A DNA stretch of 55,535 nt, taken from contig MWDD01000015.1 in assembly GCA_002070375.1 (NCBI GenBank), positions 1 to 55,535 of the forward strand, given 5' to 3'. The stretch is from a bacterium ADurb.Bin157. Its GTDB lineage: Bacteria; Muiribacteriota; Ozemobacteria; Ozemobacterales; Ozemobacteraceae. Positions within the stretch are counted from its first letter, which is position 1. Every line of letters starts with the position of its first letter. Positions 34,701-42,893 of this stretch are shown here, piece after piece. The notes beneath the pieces are model-generated. The model was given only the letters and a program-made list of their open reading frames with translations, was not told the origin of the DNA and searched no databases. A program made the translations under genes and the position numbers.

Positions 34701-36841
34701 CTGCTACTTTTGAAATTGAAGCGTTTAGATATGTTAAAGCAGCACGCAGATTGCTTAAACCTGCAACCCAAACACTTGAAAAGATCGCCGCCGATGATGA
34801 TTCATCCGACACTTTAAGACTCGAATCCCTTATAGCCCTCGGACAAATAGGCGATCCCGAATCTTTGTCTGTGTTAATGCGCGCGTTCGATCATTTTTAT
34901 GACTATGTTGAGCCCATAACAGCATTGGGGCACTTCAAAAACAGTTCGCCGGTATCAAAGCTTATCGAGCGGCTGCAAGACCCGGATGCCCTTTATAAAG
35001 ACGAAATTGTGCGCGTCCTTGGCGAAATTGGCGACCCAATGGCTACCAAATCCTTAATGGATCTTTTGCACGACGAGGACAGAATGGTCAGATATTATTC
35101 TGCGCGCGCCCTCTTTAAAATGGGCGGGCGCGATGTTGTGCAGGCTCTTTGCAGTTTGCTGAACGACCCCGACGAATGGATAGTCATTAACGTTTTAGAA
35201 ATTTTGTCTAAAATGCAGGATACAGAAGCTGTTCCGGCTTTGGTGGGGCAGTTTGAAACCTCTCGCGACGCCCGTTTGAAAGCCATAATAATTTCGTCGC
35301 TTTCAACTTTTGCAGAAGGACGACTGCTTAAAACCTTTGAAAGCGCCTTAGAATCATTTGATCCACGTATTCAGGCAAATGCCGTCGAAGCTATTTCTAT
35401 GCTCAAGATCCCGGCACTCGAAATGAAACGCAAACTTAAAAAATTCTACGGGCATCCTAACAATCGTGTCAGAGCCAATGTGTGTTTGGCACTTGCAAAG
35501 GCAGACCCAAAGTCGGTGAGCGAAGAACTCGATGCTATGATAACAAGCTCGGACGCCCCGACAAGGCGCTCAGCCGCCTATGTCCTATCGCTTATCGATA
35601 ACCCAAAACGCGAAGAGTATATTCATAAACTTTTGGGCGATACTAATCCCGGAGTACGTAAAATGGCCCTAAAAGCGGCATTGTCACTCACAAACGCCGT
35701 TGGACTGCGCGAAATTCTGCCCCTGCTGAATGACGAAAGCGAATGGGTCAGAAGAGAAGCGGTCGAATGCGCAACTCTCGTCAACGACTTCCCTGACGAA
35801 AAAATAATTGAATTATTAGATAAAGAAAACTCGTCGCCGGTAATCGAAGTTATATTAAAATATATTGTAAAACGCAGTCTGATAAATACTTCTGAAAAAA
35901 TTCTCAACAGAATCAAACTCGAAAAAGAAGAGGAAATCGAATGGCTGATAGCCGCGTTGGGGCATTTGGGCGCCCGTGAATGTTTGGTTAAAGCTAAAAA
36001 GTTCTTGGGCCCTGCAAGAGCCGCTGTTTTTTCCGAATATTATCGCGCTCTGCTTTTAAACGGTGAATTGCCCGTCTTTGAAGAAATAGCCCAAGGACTG
36101 GCAGATAAAAAAAGAGAACAGGAAAAAACCGTATTTGTGCGTATTGCGGGTGAAGTCGGGGCATTTGTGCAAAATGTCGATGCTTATTCGACAGTGCTTC
36201 TTAAAGCATTTGAAAAAGAAGTTAAAGCCGATATGGCCGGGGTAGCCAACTTTGATGCGCCGGCATTGTCTCCCGAAGAACTCATGGGAAAAGGACGCGA
36301 ATATTATCTGAACAAAGATTACGCGCGTGCGCGCGATGTGTTTAACGAGCTTTTCGCAATTCAGCCCGAAAATGCCGACGCCGGTTACTTTCTGGGCAGC
36401 ACTTTGTATAACCTCGGGGACTTGACCGGGGCTGAAAACGCTCTGGCAAAGGTCTTTAAGCAGAACCCCGAGAGAATTAATTCCGGGATATTGCTCGGAC
36501 AAGTTTATTTCAGAAATAAAGATTGGGCGAATCTCGCAAAATGCTATCAAATACTTAAAAAATATCTTAAAAGCGACGACAAAAAGAATATTATCAAAGT
36601 ATTCGGGGCTCTGGGGTTAGCTTATTACAACCAAAAAAAATATCCTGAAGCCATCGCTGCTTTGAATGTTGGGTTAAAGGCAAATGCCCGCGATTTGTCG
36701 TCTACTTATCATCTGGCACTGTGCCATTTTGCTATCGGCGAAACCGAAAAAGCCCGAACCATACTCGAGGGATTAAGAAAAACGCTCCCGCCTGACAGCC
36801 AGGTTCTTAAAAATGTCTTAGAATTGCTGCAGAGAATGTAA
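34697..36841 (+). CDS. HEAT-repeat and TPR scaffold protein within the PilT operon
   Basis: A 714-residue protein. Residues about 1-475 are HEAT repeats (examples: LQDPDALYKDEIVRVLGEIGDPMATKSLMDLL, given here only by position near 95-125, and LNDESEWVRREAVECATLV near 345-363). About 475-525 is a helical connector, and about 530-714 are TPRs including LAIQPENADAGYFLGSTLYN. There is no signal peptide or membrane helix. It overlaps pilT paralogue 2 by 4 bases (ATGA) and is followed after 18 bases by paralogue 3. HEAT-TPR solenoids bind other proteins; inside a motor operon it may hold the ATPase ring together or link it to the inner-membrane platform. It shares its domain order with the divergent 805-residue protein. 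Confidence 0.9.
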   Translation: MTATFEIEAFRYVKAARRLLKPATQTLEKIAADDDSSDTLRLESLIALGQIGDPESLSVLMRAFDHFYDYVEPITALGHFKNSSPVSKLIERLQDPDALYKDEIVRVLGEIGDPMATKSLMDLLHDEDRMVRYYSARALFKMGGRDVVQALCSLLNDPDEWIVINVLEILSKMQDTEAVPALVGQFETSRDARLKAIIISSLSTFAEGRLLKTFESALESFDPRIQANAVEAISMLKIPALEMKRKLKKFYGHPNNRVRANVCLALAKADPKSVSEELDAMITSSDAPTRRSAAYVLSLIDNPKREEYIHKLLGDTNPGVRKMALKAALSLTNAVGLREILPLLNDESEWVRREAVECATLVNDFPDEKIIELLDKENSSPVIEVILKYIVKRSLINTSEKILNRIKLEKEEEIEWLIAALGHLGARECLVKAKKFLGPARAAVFSEYYRALLLNGELPVFEEIAQGLADKKREQEKTVFVRIAGEVGAFVQNVDAYSTVLLKAFEKEVKADMAGVANFDAPALSPEELMGKGREYYLNKDYARARDVFNELFAIQPENADAGYFLGSTLYNLGDLTGAENALAKVFKQNPERINSGILLGQVYFRNKDWANLAKCYQILKKYLKSDDKKNIIKVFGALGLAYYNQKKYPEAIAALNVGLKANARDLSSTYHLALCHFAIGETEKARTILEGLRKTLPPDSQVLKNVLELLQRM

Positions 36842-36859
36842 AAAAGGTAGGATACAAAA

Positions 36860-37900
36860 ATGCTTTTAAAAGTTTGTCAGCTTGTAAAAGTTAAAGGTGC
36901 TTCCGATATGCATCTTTACCCCGATCGTCCCGTATATTACAGGGTGAACGGTGCAATACAAACCTTAGATTCGTTAACAGTCGCTGAAGAACATATTAAA
37001 AAAATAATATTGGAAACAAGCTCGCCAAAAGCCCGAGAAATACTCGGAAAATTCAGACAGGTAACTTATGCCGCCGATATAGAAACTGTGGGCAGACTCC
37101 GTTTTTCTGTCTTTTTCGACAGAGGGCGTTTTGCCATGTCGGTGCGCTTTATCAGTGATAAAATTTATAGTTTTCAAGAACTGGGTTTCTCGGAAGCGAT
37201 TAAAAAAATACTGGCTCAGCACGCCGGCCTGATTTTGGTCGGAAGCTCTTCGGGCGAGGGCAAAACAAGTACTATAGCTTCAATTATTAATTTCTATAAC
37301 AGTTATTTTGAAAAAAATATAATAACTATCGAAAACCCCGTTGAATACCTATTCAAAGACAATAAGTCTGCCATTATACAAAGAAGTATTCCTCTCGACA
37401 TCAGTAATTTCTACGCCGGTTTATGCGAAATGGGCAGAGTTAACCCCGATGTGGTTGTCTCTGATTCACTCAATTATCCCGATGCCATGGACAAAGCGCT
37501 GAGCCTTTGCGAAAGCGGAACCACAGTAATCGGCGGAACCGAAGGCGGAGACTGTCTACAAATATTAGAAAGAATTATTAATTTGAGAAGCCCTTCCGAA
37601 CGTGAAGTCTTGCGCTCTAAATTGGCATCACAGCTAACTATGATAATAAGTCAGCGTCTTGTGCCAAAAACAGACCATACCGGGCGAAAAGCTATTTTTG
37701 ATATTATGGTCAATACTCCCCAACTGCGCTCTTTAATCAGAAACAATAACTTTACAATGTTCAGAACTTTGCAGTCGCAAGGCGAAATAACAGGTATGAA
37801 AACCTTCGATTCGCAACTGGCTGAACTTCTCAGAACCGGCTATATAACCAAAAAGGCCGCAGCTGAATTTTCCATCGACAAAAAGCGCTTTGGCAACTAG
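36860..37900 (+). CDS. PilT-like ATPase paralogue with degenerate catalytic motifs
   Basis: A 346-residue protein with the complete PilT length and fold: an N-terminal domain (SDMHLYPDRPVYYRVNG) and a RecA-like core. The P-loop reads GSSSGEGKT (128-136), with GKT kept (Lys135, Thr136) but the first glycine changed to Ser. The Asp box is IENPVEY (Asp to Asn159). Walker B is DVVVSDS, where the catalytic Glu is Ser203. The His box TLHT is replaced by GTEG (His to Glu228). It may bind nucleotide but should not hydrolyse it well. It is preceded by AAGGTAGGA before ATG 36860. It sits in an operon with two active paralogues and one further inactive one, so it probably takes positions in the same ring. 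Confidence 0.88.
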   Translation: MLLKVCQLVKVKGASDMHLYPDRPVYYRVNGAIQTLDSLTVAEEHIKKIILETSSPKAREILGKFRQVTYAADIETVGRLRFSVFFDRGRFAMSVRFISDKIYSFQELGFSEAIKKILAQHAGLILVGSSSGEGKTSTIASIINFYNSYFEKNIITIENPVEYLFKDNKSAIIQRSIPLDISNFYAGLCEMGRVNPDVVVSDSLNYPDAMDKALSLCESGTTVIGGTEGGDCLQILERIINLRSPSEREVLRSKLASQLTMIISQRLVPKTDHTGRKAIFDIMVNTPQLRSLIRNNNFTMFRTLQSQGEITGMKTFDSQLAELLRTGYITKKAAAEFSIDKKRFGN

Positions 37901-37911
37901 GAGAGTGAAAA

Positions 37912-38952
37912 ATGGATATCGGTAAACTTGTAGAAAAAGTAATCGGCGAAGGCGGTAACGAAATTCAGCTTAAAATCGGTTCAAAACCCCTTATGCGCAA
38001 AAATAAACTGCTGCGCGGCATGGATTTGCCAACAATTGTTGAAGAAGATGTTACGGGAGTGTTGACCGAGTTATTGCCCCCCGAAGAACTTAAGAAAGTG
38101 GCAAAAAAAACTTATTTCGAAACCAATATATTCGGAAAATTGCCCGCAAACATAAGGTTAACGGTTTTTCACGCACAAGAAAAACCGGTGCTGATTATTA
38201 AAATTATCAGTAATAAAATGCCGACTCTTAAAGATATCGGTTTCCCTGACGCTCTTGTTTCTTTGATTGAATCAAGAAAAGGCTTATTTATTGTCACCGG
38301 CCCGGCCAGATCGGGCATATCTACAACAATAGCCGCTATCGTTGAGCACCTTAACAATAAATTCTCGCGACACATAATCACTATCGAAGATCCCATAGAA
38401 TTTAACTTTGAATCTAAAAAATCTCGAATAACACAAAGACAAATAGGAAAAGACATTCTTGATTTTAACCAAGGCCTCAATTTTGCAAAAAAAATGGACG
38501 TCGATACCTTTATTATATCTGACATTAAACAGACCGTTCCGTTTAAAAGCATATTGGAACTGGTCGCAGGCGGCAGTTTCGTTATACTTGCCATGTCTTC
38601 ATTGGGCTTTGTGGCTGCAATCGAAAAGTTTGTTTTTGATTTTCCCGAAGAACACAGAGACTACGTATGGCAGGTCTTGGCTGATAACCTTCTCGGAGTC
38701 TGCTCTCAAGCTCTTATTGCAACTAAAAATGCCAGCCAAATTGTGCCTGCCTTTGAAATTTTAATAATGAACAGTATCGCCGCCGGAATCATACAAAAGG
38801 GTAAAGCTTCTCAGCTCGAAGGCAATATAATGAACCTGGGAATGGGCAGCGCGCTCTTCGGCGAATATGTTAATCATCTGATTCTGAAAAACGCCATCGA
38901 CAGACCCTCTGCTGACGCATTTCTTGAACTCTTAAGGTCTACGAAAGTTTGA
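37912..38952 (+). CDS. PilT-like ATPase paralogue without the Walker A lysine (pseudo-ATPase)
   Basis: A 346-residue protein, again full length. The P-loop is GPARSGIS (130-137): the lysine is Ile136 (codon ATA at 38317-38319) and the following Thr is Ser137. The Asp box IEDPIEF is intact. In Walker B the Gly-Glu pair is Ser203-Asp204. The His box is AMSS (His to Ser229). The rest of the core is well preserved, with RHIITIEDPIEFNF and EKFVFDFPEEHRDYVWQVLADNLLGV, so this is a conserved pseudo-enzyme and not a decaying gene. GGAGAG precedes ATG 37912, which begins 11 bases after the previous stop. Because the loss involves several motifs, a single sequencing error cannot explain it. Confidence 0.88.
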   Translation: MDIGKLVEKVIGEGGNEIQLKIGSKPLMRKNKLLRGMDLPTIVEEDVTGVLTELLPPEELKKVAKKTYFETNIFGKLPANIRLTVFHAQEKPVLIIKIISNKMPTLKDIGFPDALVSLIESRKGLFIVTGPARSGISTTIAAIVEHLNNKFSRHIITIEDPIEFNFESKKSRITQRQIGKDILDFNQGLNFAKKMDVDTFIISDIKQTVPFKSILELVAGGSFVILAMSSLGFVAAIEKFVFDFPEEHRDYVWQVLADNLLGVCSQALIATKNASQIVPAFEILIMNSIAAGIIQKGKASQLEGNIMNLGMGSALFGEYVNHLILKNAIDRPSADAFLELLRSTKV

Positions 38953-38989
38953 TAAATCGCCAATTAAAACAGATTTTGAGGTAATTAAA

Positions 38990-39361
38990 ATGACACGTAA
39001 AAAAGGCTTTACTCTAATAGAACTCAGCGTGGTTGTAGCGATTATAGGTGTTCTGGTCGCTGCCGTTACGCCAATGTACAGCAAATCCGTGACCCGGGCC
39101 AAAGAGTCTGCGCTTAAACAGAATCTGCATACCTTCCGATCTCTGATAAGCGATTATTACAAAGACAACGAAAAATGGCCCGAATCACTCGATACTCTCG
39201 TCAAAGACGGATATCTTAGATCTGTGCCGACAGACCCCTTTACCAATCGCGCCGACACTTGGGTTTATGTGCCCTCCGAAGAGGGCTTAAACGATCTCTA
39301 TGATGTTAAATCCGGGGCCGAAGGCCTAAGCCTCGACGGTAAAAAATACGCCGATTTCTAG
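38990..39361 (+). CDS. Type II/IV pseudopilin, GspG-like
   Basis: A 123-residue prepilin with an N-terminal methylation motif: a short basic leader (MTRKKG) ending in Gly, then FTLIELSVVVAIIGVLVAAV, with Phe at +1 and Glu at +5 of the mature form. The rest reads like a major pseudopilin (GspG) with RAKESALKQNLHTFRSLISDYYKDNEKWPESL and DGYLRSVPTDPFTN, all spaced as in that family. It would be cleaved by a prepilin peptidase outside this window and assembled into a short filament. It is the last gene of the motor operon, GAGG lying 9 bases before ATG 38990, and its stop is directly next to the convergent DUF115 gene. Confidence 0.93.
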   Translation: MTRKKGFTLIELSVVVAIIGVLVAAVTPMYSKSVTRAKESALKQNLHTFRSLISDYYKDNEKWPESLDTLVKDGYLRSVPTDPFTNRADTWVYVPSEEGLNDLYDVKSGAEGLSLDGKKYADF

Positions 39362-41524
39362 TTATACCTCTAAGTTAAAATAGCTTTTTAAAGCTTCCTT
39401 TAGCTCTGATATGCGCACTTGATGCCGCTCTAAATCTTTTTGCGTCATGTAATAATTCGCTTTGCGCATGTTTTCTTGCTCTTTTGCATAATAAAACAAC
39501 AGACTGTGCTTATCGGCATCGCCCGGGTTTTTCGCTAACACGGTCTTTTTATATTCTTCCCAGCTTATGTCAAATAAAGGCTTGTTTTCAAGAATAACCC
39601 GCTCAAAAACAGACTCGTTTCTGAAATTCTCTGCTTTTTGGCTTTTAATGTGCTCAAGTGAGCGCCTTGACACATCGCGAATTTGCGGGAACCATCTCTT
39701 AAGCATTTTTATAGCCTGTAATCTGCAGCGCTTTTGGTCTTGAGACATGCTCGGCAAAGCGTTAAACTCAATTTCAAAATGTATTATAATCATCTGAATA
39801 ATGTGCATTAAAAACAAATTGAAATATTTGCCGGACGTAATTACTTTTAGCCTTAGCTTGTTAAGCACTAAATATACACTGTCTAAATCTTTTTCGGGAA
39901 ACCGTTCTAAAAAGTCTTCAATTTCATTGTAGCCTTCGTTAGCAAGCCGTTCTTCAAATTTCTCAATCTCCCGGGCACCTTTATCGCAAGCTGAAATTAC
40001 CTCTTCAACTTCATTGATTGTTTCTTTTAAAACTCGCTTAAAAGTGGACCAACTCGATACTACATCGCTTTCTGACGGTATCTTAAGCTTTTTATTGCAA
40101 ACTTCTTTAACATCGATTTCATTTGTGCAATATTTGTCTATGGCCTCTTGCAGCGTCATTAGCTCACTGCCTTCAATGAATGCGCCGCCTTCCGTGGCAT
40201 TTATGCATTTGCCCGCGTATGACGCAATATCAGTCACAAAATTCTTTCTGAAAATGTTGTAAATGTTGTTCGTGTAAACCCAGTCCGTGTAATTGCCCTT
40301 AACTTTAATCAAATCACTTTCGCGCAAATTTAATTTTGTTAAGCTCGAAACATCGTCCGCATGCGTCTTTTCGGCGCTTTCAAACGCGCAGTCCTGCCCC
40401 ACCAAAATAATAGGGTCGCAACCCATAGCCTTCAAAATCTGAAATGCCTGATTCGAACAAGACGGCCCAATGGGCAAAATCCCTTTCTCGATGCCTATCC
40501 ACTTAAAATGCGCAAAATCCCTGTAAACTATGATCTTCGGCCCATTCCACTGTTCGTAAGCCATATTCATAATTACAGGCGTTGCCGCCAAATAAATGTC
40601 TTTCTTGTAATCCTCGCTCAGCTCTTCATAGATGTGTCCGGTCTTGGTTATGCGCTCTAAACTCACCGCCATGTCAGGTTTAATATTCTTCTTATACATC
40701 GGCGCAAGCGACGCGTCCGCCGCCACAATCACACTTTTGCCCACCGCCTGTTTAAGCGTTTCAATGTTTTTACTCAACGACGGCCCCGTCGAAACAATGA
40801 TCCCGGGCACACCCTTAAATCCGTTGTAAAGGTCTTTGATGCCGGGGTTCCTGATTATGATGTTTATGTTGTCTAATATATTGTTCAAGCCAATCAGAGA
40901 GTCGTCTGACGAATTCCCGTAGTTAAAGATGGTCGCGTGCGCCGCTTCTCTGAAATGCCGCATTATTTCTTTGTAGTAGTCTGCGTAAAGTGTCGTAAGA
41001 ACCGGCTGAGAGAAGACCGTTATAGTTTTTAAATATAGTTGCAGGGAAAGGCCCTCGCGGTTGATGGCGTTGTAACAAGCCGCGTAAGCCTCAGTTTCTT
41101 TGAGCCCGATAAGCCATTTTATCCGCTTGTCTTTGAACAAATCGCTCAAATCTACATGTTCGACGGCAATTCTGAAGGCAGAAAGATCCCGCTCGATGAC
41201 AAACATACAAGAAATATCTTTTTTAAAGGTTTCTAACGCTGCTTTAACATGATAACCCAACCCCAAACCGCATATCACCAAAAGCTTAGGATTTACAAGC
41301 TCTGACTTTTCGATCTGCTGCTTTGCCTCGCGAGCAGGGTCATATTTGCTGTGAATTTGCGTCGTTTTATCGCCGGTTTTGAGAGCAAGGGTCAGCTCTT
41401 TGCTTTTAGATTCTTCTATTATGTATTCGCAATCGGCACTTAACTCGCCCGATATAAGTTTTGCCAGCTCAGGAAGATTTTTTCTCAAAGCTTTCATGTT
41501 TTGAGAGTAAATGTTAGGTTTCAT
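39362..41524 (-). CDS. DUF115 / motility-accessory-factor-like protein (MptE-like)
   Basis: About 720 residues from ATG 41524, chosen because GGAGG lies 4 to 5 bases upstream. An upstream ATG at 41551 would add nine residues. The central domain has the DUF115 pattern: GVPGIIVSTGPSLSKNIETL (about residues 241-260), the later AADASLAPMYKKNIKPDMAVSLE, and GQDCAFE in the second half. An N-terminal Rossmann-like GLGLGYHVKAAL lies at about 85-96. Related proteins in Campylobacter/Helicobacter (Maf/PseE) transfer pseudaminic or legionaminic acid to flagellins, and MptE is a pterin diphosphokinase. The location next to a pseudopilin suggests glycosylation of a filament, but that is inference. The two operons end head to head. 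Confidence 0.82.
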   Translation of the reverse strand: MKPNIYSQNMKALRKNLPELAKLISGELSADCEYIIEESKSKELTLALKTGDKTTQIHSKYDPAREAKQQIEKSELVNPKLLVICGLGLGYHVKAALETFKKDISCMFVIERDLSAFRIAVEHVDLSDLFKDKRIKWLIGLKETEAYAACYNAINREGLSLQLYLKTITVFSQPVLTTLYADYYKEIMRHFREAAHATIFNYGNSSDDSLIGLNNILDNINIIIRNPGIKDLYNGFKGVPGIIVSTGPSLSKNIETLKQAVGKSVIVAADASLAPMYKKNIKPDMAVSLERITKTGHIYEELSEDYKKDIYLAATPVIMNMAYEQWNGPKIIVYRDFAHFKWIGIEKGILPIGPSCSNQAFQILKAMGCDPIILVGQDCAFESAEKTHADDVSSLTKLNLRESDLIKVKGNYTDWVYTNNIYNIFRKNFVTDIASYAGKCINATEGGAFIEGSELMTLQEAIDKYCTNEIDVKEVCNKKLKIPSESDVVSSWSTFKRVLKETINEVEEVISACDKGAREIEKFEERLANEGYNEIEDFLERFPEKDLDSVYLVLNKLRLKVITSGKYFNLFLMHIIQMIIIHFEIEFNALPSMSQDQKRCRLQAIKMLKRWFPQIRDVSRRSLEHIKSQKAENFRNESVFERVILENKPLFDISWEEYKKTVLAKNPGDADKHSLLFYYAKEQENMRKANYYMTQKDLERHQVRISELKEALKSYFNLEV

Positions 41525-41726
41525 ACAGCCTCCGGTTCGCATATTCGCCAAAAAAAATATATATCTGTCTATCTATCGTCAAATATTCAAAAAAAAGAAA
41601 TATCTTATTAGCCTGATGAAATTCCTCTTAGCCGATTATTTGATTAAACTATCAAACTTCGGCCTTAATTAGTTTGACCGCAGAATAAAAACTTGTTATT
41701 CTGTACCGAAAAATAAGGAAACTTAT

Positions 41727-42872
41727 GTGAAACGTATTTTTGCATGGCTTGTTCTTATAGTTCTTATCAACTGGGGATACGCTTTCTATTCTTTGCCAAA
41801 TTACAACAGCGATCCTTTTGTTGAGGCAGTTGCCCATAACCGCACCGATTTGGTCCCCTTAAACGAAAAACCCCAAATGATAAGCTTCGCACCACACTGG
41901 ATTCAAAGAAAACCGGTTGCTGAATCACTTTCTGAAGAACAAATTCAAAAAGAAATTGATGAATACTTCAAAACCGATGCTTATCTCACTTTTTTAAACG
42001 ATCTTGAAACTTTTGTGAATAAATTGCCTCAAAGCGACCTTTACACTTATCGAACACATATCGATAACCCAACCGCATTTTGTGTTAACGGTTTTGCCAT
42101 GCCCCGTTTTTGGATCAACCTAAGTGAAAAACTGGCAGCAAAGAACATAGTTGAACAAAATACCTTGGGTATCACTGCCGAAGTAAAGTCTATTCTTGAA
42201 TTCAGAATAAGATGTTACGCTAATTTATATCGATGGTATCAGGCTATTGGCCTTCAATACGGCGTTGCAGAACCTTCCGCATCTTTTTTGTTCGCAGAGG
42301 TGTATCTCTCTGAAAGAATGCTTATAGCGAGACAATTGATTAAAATGCTAGAATCTGAACCTGACTTGCTTTCACAAAGAGAAAAAAACGAAATAAAGCG
42401 TTTTATTTCCTTCTTAGACCTCGAAATATCCATCGAAGATGTCTTCAGAGAACGGGAACTTTGTATCGCGGCCCAAGGAAGAGCGGTCTGGCCTTTCGAT
42501 AATTTGCCGCAAAAAAGCGACAAAGACAGAAAACTTTCTTTTATTGCGCGCATTGCAGGGCTAATTCCCCAAAACATTGAAGTTTTGTTAAAAGAGGCCG
42601 CAGAAGCGAGAAGCCTTCAAATTGCAGAATGGCGAAAAGACGCGGACGCTTTTGCAAAAATTAAAAAAGAAAAAGTTGGTTTGATTAAGAAAAAATCTTT
42701 TAAAACAACTGTTAAAACAGTTTTAGCTCTTTTCTGGGCACCGATTTTTTACGATACATACGCGGAAGTTGCCGCTTGCGTAATATTAGATGAAACGCCG
42801 GCAGATAATCGCGTTTTTGAGTTTTATACGCAAATCACCGAATACAAGAAAAAATTGAGCGCTTTTCTTTAA
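41727..42872 (+). CDS. Membrane-anchored or secreted protein of unknown function
   Basis: A 381-residue protein. The start is a GTG at 41727 with AAGGAAA 7 to 8 bases upstream; an ATG two bases before it is followed immediately by a stop. Residues 4-20 are hydrophobic and may be an uncleaved anchor or signal. The remainder is mainly helical with charged clusters (ESEPDLLSQREKNEIKRFI and KIKKEKVGLIKKKSFKTT) and a second hydrophobic segment near residue 336 (TVLALFWAPIFYDTYAEVAACVI). I do not recognise a family. It stands alone upstream of the fumarase gene, 21 bases away, and could share its transcript. Confidence 0.72.
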   Translation: MKRIFAWLVLIVLINWGYAFYSLPNYNSDPFVEAVAHNRTDLVPLNEKPQMISFAPHWIQRKPVAESLSEEQIQKEIDEYFKTDAYLTFLNDLETFVNKLPQSDLYTYRTHIDNPTAFCVNGFAMPRFWINLSEKLAAKNIVEQNTLGITAEVKSILEFRIRCYANLYRWYQAIGLQYGVAEPSASFLFAEVYLSERMLIARQLIKMLESEPDLLSQREKNEIKRFISFLDLEISIEDVFRERELCIAAQGRAVWPFDNLPQKSDKDRKLSFIARIAGLIPQNIEVLLKEAAEARSLQIAEWRKDADAFAKIKKEKVGLIKKKSFKTTVKTVLALFWAPIFYDTYAEVAACVILDETPADNRVFEFYTQITEYKKKLSAFL

Positions 42873-42893
42873 ATCAAGTAAAGGAATTTTATT

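Noticed and set aside
36860..38952. The third and fourth PilT paralogues as decaying pseudogenes
   Set aside because: Both are full length, without frameshifts or stops, with ribosome-binding sites and conserved cores; only the catalytic positions are changed.
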